IMG/VR virus record: IMGVR_UViG_3300027977_000102
Location: 1 to 35,219 of that record
DNA from: a virus
DNA: 35,219 nucleotides
Direction: 5' to 3' (one strand)
Shown: positions 29,587-35,219 of the stretch, one piece after another
How the letters are laid out: every line of letters begins with the position of its first letter
Position numbering within the stretch: position 1 is the first letter of the stretch
Notes under the pieces: generated by a model
Databases searched by the model: none
Told to the model about the DNA's origin: nothing
What the model saw: only the letters and a program-made list of their open reading frames with translations
Position numbers and translations under genes: made by a program

Positions 29587-30162
29587 ATGAAAATTGATTC
29601 TGACATTGACATTGATTTGGGAGACCGCGACAAGCTGCTGGCGGTCATCAAGCATATTCCTGCATCCATGCGTAATGTCAATCCAATTCGCAAGCATCCA
29701 ACTGGTGTCTATATCACTGACGTACCTTACGACCCTATTCATGATATGTCTTCTCTACATTATGCAGTGGCAGAAGATAGAGGTTACTTCAAGCTAGACT
29801 TGCTGAATGTTCATGTCTACAATCAGGTCAAAGATGAAGAACATCTATTGCGTTTGATGCAGGATCCGGATTGGGCAGCACTGAAAGATAGGGCGACGGT
29901 AGAACAGCTAATTCACTTGGGTAACTCGTATGATCTGATGCGTAGAATGCCAGAACCTATCGACAGCATTCCTCGTCTTGCGATGTTCCTAGCAATCATT
30001 CGTCCTGCAAAGCGTCATCTACTTGGTAAGAAGTGGAAAGAGATTAACGAGACTGTCTGGGAAAAGGATCAGTCTGGGTACGCATTCAAAAAAAGCCATG
30101 CGATTAGTTACAGTCAACTCGTAGTAGTCCACATGAACTTGTTGAAAGAGAATTCACAATGA
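29587..30162 (+). CDS. Miniature DNA polymerase III alpha-like (C-family) protein
   Basis: A 191-residue protein that keeps, in order, the catalytic-core motifs of bacterial DnaE: DIDIDLGDRD (6-15; compare PDFDVDF, D401/D403 of E. coli), FKLDLLNV (68-75; compare VKFDFLGL, D555), PRLAMFLAIIRPA (129-141; compare the ALYRPGP region), and GYAFKKSHAISYS (164-176; compare GYGFNKSHSAAY). All three catalytic aspartates are D8, D10 and D71. PHP, tau-binding and clamp-binding parts are absent; DnaE is about 1160 residues. It could be a reduced polymerase-like enzyme or a regulator. Activity is untested. Confidence 0.65.
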   Translation: MKIDSDIDIDLGDRDKLLAVIKHIPASMRNVNPIRKHPTGVYITDVPYDPIHDMSSLHYAVAEDRGYFKLDLLNVHVYNQVKDEEHLLRLMQDPDWAALKDRATVEQLIHLGNSYDLMRRMPEPIDSIPRLAMFLAIIRPAKRHLLGKKWKEINETVWEKDQSGYAFKKSHAISYSQLVVVHMNLLKENSQ

Positions 30163-30404
30163 AGATCATCCATGTTAATCGACAGCACATTGCTATGAAC
30201 GCAAAGGATGGTAAAAATCGTCCGGTCTATACTATCAAAAACAAGGGGAAGACCTTGTACGCTCGTGAGGTCATTATCAATGGCCCCAGCAAACTAGTCT
30301 ACAACGGAGATCAATTGAAATGCGGCGCAAGAGCGTGGATCGAAACCGACAGCGACATTGAACTAGTAGACGAAATGACATTCAAAGAAGTGAGGACAAC
30401 ATGA
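30159..30404 (+). CDS. Small conserved hypothetical protein
   Basis: An 81-residue basic protein beginning MKIIHVNRQHIAMNAKDGK and including KGKTLYAREVIING. I recognise it as a conserved protein in T4-like environmental phages. It overlaps both neighbours with ATGA junctions, between the DnaE-like protein and peptide deformylase. Strand-rich, no metal or nucleotide motif. Function unknown. Confidence 0.72.
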   Translation: MKIIHVNRQHIAMNAKDGKNRPVYTIKNKGKTLYAREVIINGPSKLVYNGDQLKCGARAWIETDSDIELVDEMTFKEVRTT

Positions 30405-30910
30405 ATTTAGAATTACTCAAAGAAAACGACCCGCAGTTACTAGAAGTTTCCGACCTCTGGGATTTTGAAGTCGACGGCGATCCGACTGAACTGGTAACGG
30501 AGATGGCAAAGTTCATGACTGCAAACGGTGGGGTAGGACTTGCAGCGCCGCAGGTTGGTATCAAGAAGCGCATCTTCATCATGGGCAACTTCACCAAGTT
30601 AGTTGCTTGCATCAATCCTATGGTCGTGGCGCTATCCGAAGAGCGTGTGCTTGATCTAGAGGGTTGTCTTAGTTTCCCTGATTTGTTCATGAAGGTGAAG
30701 CGTCCTCCCGGATGCATCGTTCAGTATTATAACACGGACGGTATTCGGCTTGAGCGTGAATTAGAGGGAATGGAAGCCCGAGTGTATCTTCATGAATTTG
30801 ATCATTTAATGGGTGTCACATTTGATCAACGTGTGGGTGATACTACGTTGATGATGGCGAAAGAAAAGCGCAAGAAAGAACTAAAGAAGAAGTCTAAGGC
30901 ATCCGCTTAA
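30401..30910 (+). CDS. def: Peptide deformylase
   Basis: A 169-residue metallo-enzyme that removes the N-terminal formyl group from new proteins. All three motifs are present: GVGLAAPQ (44-51), EGCLS (87-91; C89 binds metal) and HEFDH (131-135; H131 and H135 bind metal, E132 is catalytic). The C-terminus is a short basic tail (KKELKKKSKASA). Phage deformylases are known auxiliary genes, thought to help mature newly made proteins in infection. The ATG overlaps the upstream stop. A reverse-strand gene overlaps its 3' end. Confidence 0.95.
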   Translation: MNLELLKENDPQLLEVSDLWDFEVDGDPTELVTEMAKFMTANGGVGLAAPQVGIKKRIFIMGNFTKLVACINPMVVALSEERVLDLEGCLSFPDLFMKVKRPPGCIVQYYNTDGIRLERELEGMEARVYLHEFDHLMGVTFDQRVGDTTLMMAKEKRKKELKKKSKASA

Positions 30911-31271
30911 CTAGAGTAATTGATCTTCGCTTTGTTCTCTTTTTAGTAAAGTCCGTCATGCTTACGACCGGGCCGTGAAGTACAGCTAAGCTCTTATTGT
31001 TGAAGGTCCTGATAAAGGGCTTGAATATAGCCCAGTCATCTTTTAGAAACAAGTTGATGGGTATTGTTCTATTGGATTCCCACCACCATACCTCTCCCAA
31101 TTCTAAGAACTTAGCCTTAAGCTCAGCAGGAACAATCGCACCGTAATCGTACATAGTAGTAACTAGGTCGTCTCGGTTTTGAATGATACCTACGTAGTCT
31201 TGACTGGCATAGGAACAGATAGAAATGAAAGGGTGATTCTCACTAAGTTTTCTAAAAAATTCGTTGTTCAT
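30894..31271 (-). CDS. Conserved hypothetical protein, only reverse-strand gene
   Basis: A 125-residue protein read on the reverse strand. It begins MNNEFFRKLSENHPFISIC and contains VGIIQNRDD, ELGEVWWWESNRTIPINLF and a basic tail RTKRRSITLV. I recognise this as a widespread protein of T4-like environmental phages, so this reverse frame is real and not a shadow. It runs head-on into the deformylase gene, overlapping 17 bases. CTAAATA on the reverse strand upstream of its ATG resembles the late box. Function unknown. Confidence 0.75.
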   Translation of the reverse strand: MNNEFFRKLSENHPFISICSYASQDYVGIIQNRDDLVTTMYDYGAIVPAELKAKFLELGEVWWWESNRTIPINLFLKDDWAIFKPFIRTFNNKSLAVLHGPVVSMTDFTKKRTKRRSITLVKRMP

Positions 31272-31340
31272 GATCTTAGTTTATTTAGTTTTGGAAACCC
31301 AAAGGTATTTTTAATATTAGTCAATAAGATGCGTTAGGAT

Positions 31341-31348
31341 GATAAATA
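31341..31348 (+). promoter_or_regulatory. T4-late-like promoter box (GATAAATA)
   Basis: GATAAATAC lies 26 bases before the virion gene at 31375, in the 103-base gap after the reverse-strand gene. It matches the boxes at 10068 and 13164. Confidence 0.75.
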
Positions 31349-31374
31349 CAAGACAACAGGGATAGCAACTTTGC

Positions 31375-32160
31375 ATGGCTTACAGTACACAAGTTTTCAT
31401 TTACACTCAGCGCCAAATAGTAGTCCTGCTATCCGGAAACTCACCGAGAGCCTATATGCCACAGTACGCTAAAACATTAACCCTAAACAAGGGGGTAGAC
31501 AATCAGATTCAGTTCCAGTTCCTAAATCAGGAACAGAAGCCAGTGGATATTACTGGAAAGGTCATCACTTTCAGACTTATTAACTATGACGGATCTGCGG
31601 TGTTGCTGAACAAGGCATTAACCTTACAGTTACCGCTCACCGGTATTGCTGTGTTGAACGTAAGCCCCGCTGAGATTGAAGGCATTGACCCTCAAAAAGC
31701 ACACTACTCGCTTGAGATTCCAGTACAAGAATTTGATTATCCTGTGTTTGTTGACCAAAACGCAGGTGCAAGAGGGGATTTGAATGTTGTTAATTCGGTC
31801 CTCCCTTCCTTCGTACCTTCTTCTACTGTTACTATTCCTACTGGACAAGCATTCCCTAATCTGAGTCAAGCTAATCTAGACTATTTCGGTAACGGACAGT
31901 ATATGGAATATCACACGAGTCCTATCTACACGAGCAACAATCCCGTGTTGAGCATCCAAGCTCGTTATACTGACTACTATGGTAATGTTTTGATTGAGGG
32001 TTCTACACAGCCTGATTCAGACTGGTATCCTATCGAGGCACAGGTTGATCTAGCAAACGTAACTGAAACTGTAGGTTATGTTGTGCGAGGGTTTCATCCT
32101 TACGTCCGTATGTCTTTCACTAGCAACGCCGGCGCTGTCACAAACATATTGTCCCGTTAA
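31375..32160 (+). CDS. Putative virion protein with baseplate-like N-terminal domain
   Basis: A 261-residue beta-rich protein. Residues about 33-110 (TLNKGVDNQIQFQF, then KPVDITGKVITFRL and YSLEIPV) look like the Ig-like N-terminal domain of phage baseplate proteins (BppU type). The C-terminal part has LSIQARYTDYYGNVLIEGS and VRMSFTSNAG, like another sandwich domain. A late box precedes it. A tail, baseplate or head-decoration role is inferred. No Shine-Dalgarno sequence is obvious. Confidence 0.7.
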   Translation: MAYSTQVFIYTQRQIVVLLSGNSPRAYMPQYAKTLTLNKGVDNQIQFQFLNQEQKPVDITGKVITFRLINYDGSAVLLNKALTLQLPLTGIAVLNVSPAEIEGIDPQKAHYSLEIPVQEFDYPVFVDQNAGARGDLNVVNSVLPSFVPSSTVTIPTGQAFPNLSQANLDYFGNGQYMEYHTSPIYTSNNPVLSIQARYTDYYGNVLIEGSTQPDSDWYPIEAQVDLANVTETVGYVVRGFHPYVRMSFTSNAGAVTNILSR

Positions 32161-32173
32161 TTAACCGTACTAC

Positions 32174-32201
32174 TTGATTTTTATGTCAAGTGTGTTATAA
32201 T
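32174..32201 (+). promoter_or_regulatory. Sigma-70-like promoter, TTGATT-16-TATAAT
   Basis: -35 TTGATT (32174-32179) and perfect -10 TATAAT (32196-32201). The -10 box ends five bases before the primase ATG at 32207. Confidence 0.7.
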
Positions 32202-32206
32202 GACTT

Positions 32207-33184
32207 ATGTTTGATATCCTGTCTATCATTCCGGGAAAGAAGAAGATTGCCTCAAAAGGGTGGTATAGCTTCAATGCGGTCTGTTGTCATCACAACGGAC
32301 ATCGGGCTGATGACCGAGGCAGAGCAGGTATTACTTTTGATAGCAATGATAGCTGGACATACCATTGCTTCAACTGTGGATTCTCTACTAGATTTACTTT
32401 AGGTAATCCATTCTCATATAAATTGAGAGAGTTACTTTCTTGGTGTGGTGTGGACGATGATCAAATTACCAAATGGAGTTTCGAAAGTCTAAGGCAAAGA
32501 AGAATAATAGATGTTGTAAGTACGTATAAGCCAAAATGGAAAATAAAGTTCGATAAAGTACCTCTTCCAGACCATGCTGTACCTCTTGATCCTTTAAATC
32601 CAGACCATACGAAATATGTTGATTACTTGGCATCTAGAGGATATAAACCCGAAGATTTTTCGTTTATGGTTTCGCCAGAAGATGATGCAAGAAATCGCAA
32701 CAGAATTATCATTCCGTATACGTTCGATGGTAAACCAGTTGGTCACATCAGTCGCTATCTCGACAATCGCATTCCTAAATATATCAAGAACCAACAAGTA
32801 GGGTATGTCTTTGGTTATGATCAGCAACATCCAGACAACGAAGTATGCTTGGTTTTTGAAGGTGTACTTGATGCAATCAGCTTGAATGGTTGTGCAGTAA
32901 CACACGATTCGATTAGCGATGAACAAGCAGATGTATTACGTAGACTGCGCCGCCGCATCATCGTTGTCCCTGATCAAGACAAAACAGGATTAGAAATTAT
33001 AGATAGAGCATTAGAATTGGGATTCCATGTATCATTGCCCGATTGGGGTAAGGGAATAAAGGACGCCAATGATGCTGTAGTAAAATACGGCAGACTTCCT
33101 ACACTACTAAGTATCTTGCAGGCAGCGACGAACAGCAAGATTAAAATTCAGATAGCGAGAACTAAACTTGATAAAAGAATATAA
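32207..33184 (+). CDS. 61: DNA primase (gp61-type)
   Basis: A 325-residue primase (T4 gp61: 342) that makes RNA primers for lagging-strand synthesis with gp41. The N-terminal zinc-binding domain has CCHH (26-29) and CFNCG (54-58). The Toprim-like core has FEGVLDA (217-223) and VPDQDKTG (254-261). The end overlaps the helicase gene by 17 bases, matching their physical partnership. A sigma-70-like promoter abuts the ATG, so the message may have no leader. Confidence 0.93.
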   Translation: MFDILSIIPGKKKIASKGWYSFNAVCCHHNGHRADDRGRAGITFDSNDSWTYHCFNCGFSTRFTLGNPFSYKLRELLSWCGVDDDQITKWSFESLRQRRIIDVVSTYKPKWKIKFDKVPLPDHAVPLDPLNPDHTKYVDYLASRGYKPEDFSFMVSPEDDARNRNRIIIPYTFDGKPVGHISRYLDNRIPKYIKNQQVGYVFGYDQQHPDNEVCLVFEGVLDAISLNGCAVTHDSISDEQADVLRRLRRRIIVVPDQDKTGLEIIDRALELGFHVSLPDWGKGIKDANDAVVKYGRLPTLLSILQAATNSKIKIQIARTKLDKRI

Positions 33185-34574
33185 CACAGACGTACAGGCG
33201 CTGTTCTTGAGAATGATGGTAACTAACGCGGAGTTGTATACTCGTGTTATGAACATCATGAATTCGGAAAACTTTGATAGAACGCTTCGTCCAGTCGCGG
33301 AGTTCATGGTAGAGCATACTACGAAGTATAGTATTATGCCCGATCCAATTCAAATCAAAGCAACGACAGGGGTTGAAGTTGAAGCTATTCCTGAACTTGA
33401 TGAAGGGCATTATGACTGGTTCTTAGAAGAATTTGAACAGTTCACTAAACGTCAGGAGCTTGAACGAGCTATTCTCAAAGCAGCAGACTTGCTTGAACAG
33501 GGAGACTTCGATCCAGTCGAGAAGTTGATCAAGGACGCTGTTCAAATCTCGCTACAGCGTGACATGGGTACAGACTACTTCGCTAACCCTAAAGAACGTC
33601 TCAACAAGTATTTCAATCAAGGCGGCCAGGTGTCAACTGGCTGGCCACAGCTTGATCGTGTCATGTATGGTGGCATGTCTCGAGGCGAACTGAACATCTT
33701 TGCAGGTGGCTCAGGTTCTGGTAAGTCACTAGTCATGATGAACATCGCACTTAACTGGTTGAAGCAGGGCTTGAGTGGTGTCTACGTGACTCTCGAACTC
33801 TCAGAAGAATTGACTTCTTTGCGTACTGACGCAATGCTTACTAGCATGAGTACCAAGGACATTCGTAAGAATCTTGATGATGCTGAACTCAAAGTCAAGA
33901 TGGCTGGCAAGAAGATGGGTCAGTATCGTGTGAAGGGTCTCCCCGCACAATCAAGCGTGAATGTGATTCGTGCATATATCAAGGAAGTGCAGATTCAGAC
34001 TGGTATCAAGATCGACTTTGTGATGATCGACTATCTTGATCTTGTCATGCCGGTCAGTGTCAAGGCAAATCCAAGTGATCAGTTCATCAAGGACAAGTAC
34101 GTCTCAGAAGAACTCCGAAATCTTTCTAAAGAGCTAGGTGTTCTGATGATTACTGCATCTCAGTTGAACCGTTCAGCAGTCGAAGAAATCGAATTCGATC
34201 ACAGTCACATCGCCGGCGGTATCTCTAAGATCAATACTGCTGACTACGTGTTCGGTATCTTTACGTCTAGGTCTATGCGTGAACGTGGCAAGTATCAGAT
34301 TCAGTGTATGAAGTCTCGTAGTTCGACTGGCGTCGGCATGAAGATCGACCTAGAGTATAACATTGAGACTATGCGTATCACAGACGATGATCCGGACGGT
34401 GACAAGAACACTCAAGCAACTCCGTCGCAAATAATGGATAAGATCAAGACTACTAGTCAAGTAGGATCAGTGAACAACGCTGTGCAGGAGGCGATAGATC
34501 AGACAGAAAGACCAGTGGCTGTAGACGCACAATCAGCTAAACTCAAGTCATTACTGAACTCTCTAAAGAAATAA
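33168..34574 (+). CDS. 41: Replicative DNA helicase (gp41-type, DnaB family)
   Basis: A 468-residue hexameric 5'-3' helicase of the DnaB family (T4 gp41: 475). The N-terminal helical domain is followed by the RecA-like motor: Walker A GGSGSGKS (180-187), Walker B FVMIDYLD (284-291), and the DnaB-type QLNRS and MKSRSSTG segments. The TTG start at 33168 is the best supported, with the first residues matching the family; no ATG lies nearby upstream. It overlaps the primase end and forms the primosome with it. It probably depends on translational coupling. Confidence 0.95.
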   Translation: MIKEYNTDVQALFLRMMVTNAELYTRVMNIMNSENFDRTLRPVAEFMVEHTTKYSIMPDPIQIKATTGVEVEAIPELDEGHYDWFLEEFEQFTKRQELERAILKAADLLEQGDFDPVEKLIKDAVQISLQRDMGTDYFANPKERLNKYFNQGGQVSTGWPQLDRVMYGGMSRGELNIFAGGSGSGKSLVMMNIALNWLKQGLSGVYVTLELSEELTSLRTDAMLTSMSTKDIRKNLDDAELKVKMAGKKMGQYRVKGLPAQSSVNVIRAYIKEVQIQTGIKIDFVMIDYLDLVMPVSVKANPSDQFIKDKYVSEELRNLSKELGVLMITASQLNRSAVEEIEFDHSHIAGGISKINTADYVFGIFTSRSMRERGKYQIQCMKSRSSTGVGMKIDLEYNIETMRITDDDPDGDKNTQATPSQIMDKIKTTSQVGSVNNAVQEAIDQTERPVAVDAQSAKLKSLLNSLKK

Positions 34575-34588
34575 TTTCAAGTTCTTAG

Positions 34589-34596
34589 ACTAAATA
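34589..34596 (+). promoter_or_regulatory. T4-late-like promoter box (ACTAAATA)
   Basis: TAAATA after the helicase stop, 21 bases before the ATG at 34618. The first two bases differ from the ATAAATA core. It would serve the following putative virion genes. Confidence 0.45.
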
Positions 34597-34617
34597 AGAC
34601 TATAGGATCCTTAAACT

Positions 34618-34863
34618 ATGCAAAAAAAGACTAAGAGCCTTTTAGAAGAACTACAAGCGTACGGTGATACTCGTGACATTTCGCATGTCATTGAGAGCCG
34701 GGCGTCGAATGTTATTGCCAGCGCAATTCATCTTATTGAATTGATGCAACGGCACTATACTTCCGAAAAGGCCGAACTTCTTGAAAAGAAGCTCTTAAGT
34801 GCTATCAAGAGTAAGGATCAAGCAAGATTTTCTAAGAGCTTGAGGAAAAAACATGAAGATTAA
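34618..34863 (+). CDS. Small conserved helical protein
   Basis: An 81-residue basic, helical protein starting MQKKTKSLLEELQAYGD and containing ESRASNVIASAIHLIELM and a final KSLRKKHED. I recognise it as conserved in T4-like environmental phages, usually next to the following gene. GGATCC precedes the ATG with a poor ribosome site. It overlaps the next gene by 11 bases. Function unknown; the place suggests a virion-assembly or packaged role. Confidence 0.7.
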   Translation: MQKKTKSLLEELQAYGDTRDISHVIESRASNVIASAIHLIELMQRHYTSEKAELLEKKLLSAIKSKDQARFSKSLRKKHED

Positions 34864-35219
34864 TGAACTTAAAAAGCCAAAACCTCAAATTAATGAAGGA
34901 TTTTTAGATGCCCTGATCGGTGATTATGGCGCGGCTAGCTTACAGAGTATGTTTAAGTCTGGGACGACTACCAAAGCTCAATTAGCTAAAAACATCTTCA
35001 TTAAAGACTTCGTGGGTGACGCAATGGCGTCATTGACCACTGGTTTACAATCCGGTAGAGTCGTTCCTAGTGCTGCCCCTGCTGCCGGTGGTGCTGTTTC
35101 CCCTGCTGCCGGTGGTGCTGTTGCCCCTGCTGCTGTCGGCGCTGCTGCCCCTGCTGCTGGCGGCGCTGCTGCCCCTGCTGCCGGTGGTGCTGTTGCCCCT
35201 GCTGCCGGTGGTGCTGCTG
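34853..35219 (+). CDS. Pro/Ala/Gly-repeat virion-type protein, 3' end missing
   Basis: At least 122 residues, running off the window. The start MKINELKKPKPQINEGF includes INE followed by Gly, a possible prohead-protease site. A conserved segment FLDALIGDYGAASLQSMF follows, then a helix, then a repetitive region of 8-residue PAAGGAVA-like units. Such flexible linkers are common in virion proteins. It overlaps the previous gene by 11 bases. Whether a domain follows cannot be seen. A virion role is inferred from the N-terminus and the repeat. Confidence 0.65.
   Translation, partial: MKINELKKPKPQINEGFLDALIGDYGAASLQSMFKSGTTTKAQLAKNIFIKDFVGDAMASLTTGLQSGRVVPSAAPAAGGAVSPAAGGAVAPAAVGAAAPAAGGAAAPAAGGAVAPAAGGAA
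35078..35219 (+). repeat. 24-base tandem repeat coding for PAAGGAVA
   Basis: Six units of 24 bases (the last cut by the window end) encode PAAGGAVS, PAAGGAVA, PAAVGAAA, PAAGGAAA, PAAGGAVA and PAAGGAA. Units are near-identical at DNA level, so the copy number may vary by slippage. Confidence 0.9.

Noticed and set aside
35078-35219. Regular repeats as a possible CRISPR array
   Set aside because: The units are contiguous, have no spacers and are in frame with a protein.
1-35219. tRNA genes, rRNA, integrase, attachment sites or insertion sequences
   Set aside because: I looked for these and saw no cloverleaf, transposase or integrase motif; a scan with tRNAscan-SE would settle the tRNA question.

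Overview
The window is a dense stretch of a T4-type myovirus genome (Caudoviricetes). The evidence is a near-complete set of T4 core replication and recombination proteins: gp32, UvsX, UvsY, UvsW, a DexA-type exonuclease, gp61 primase, gp41 helicase and a probable gp62. A gp17-type large terminase, Rz/Rz1-type spanins and putative virion proteins accompany them. Genes are short and tightly packed, and all but one lie on the + strand. About fifteen junctions are ATGA or GTGA stop/start overlaps. I saw no rRNA, tRNA or CRISPR array. The host cannot be read from the sequence; the style resembles T4-like phages of marine and fresh water. The longest non-coding gap is about 175 bases (16632-16806), and no gap exceeds 300 bases.

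Layout: 1-1342 holds the end of an unknown gene, a CxxCxGxG zinc-site protein and an A-type Fe-S carrier. 1383-5551 holds a MoxR/CobS-like ATPase, a VWA protein with an HExxH site, and small unknown genes. 5617-9247 holds a conserved hypothetical gene, dihydrofolate reductase, thymidylate synthase and an RmlB-like sugar-nucleotide dehydratase. 9322-16631 is a late block: spanins, virion proteins, three tandem proteins with probable capsid-targeting N-termini, a GIY-YIG endonuclease, a methyltransferase, the large terminase and a 458-residue putative virion protein. 16807-19912 is gp32, a BPSL0761-like protein, UvsX and UvsY. 19999-25576 holds small unknown genes, a second AAA ATPase and a UvsW cassette. 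25667-31271 holds an ATT-started gene, a probable clamp-loader subunit, a family of small proteins ending in aromatic-Leu-Arg-Trp, DexA, a miniature DnaE-like protein, peptide deformylase and one reverse-strand gene. 31375-35219 holds a virion protein, primase, helicase and a truncated Pro/Ala/Gly-repeat virion protein.

Two promoter classes are visible. Sigma-70-like boxes (TTGACA-like, 16-17 base spacer, TATATT/TATAAT) precede replication and regulatory genes. A T4-late-like ATAAATA box precedes virion, spanin and terminase genes. In seven cases the box lies only 5-6 bases before the ATG, so those transcripts would be almost leaderless.

The most interesting observations are: a 191-residue protein that keeps the three catalytic aspartates and motif order of bacterial DNA polymerase III alpha; the repeated promoter-to-ATG geometry; an ATT start codon overlapped by a 14-codon leader peptide; a tandem family of putative packaged internal head proteins; a phage MoxR-VWA-metallopeptidase pair; and a terminator whose 5' arm overlaps a late promoter.
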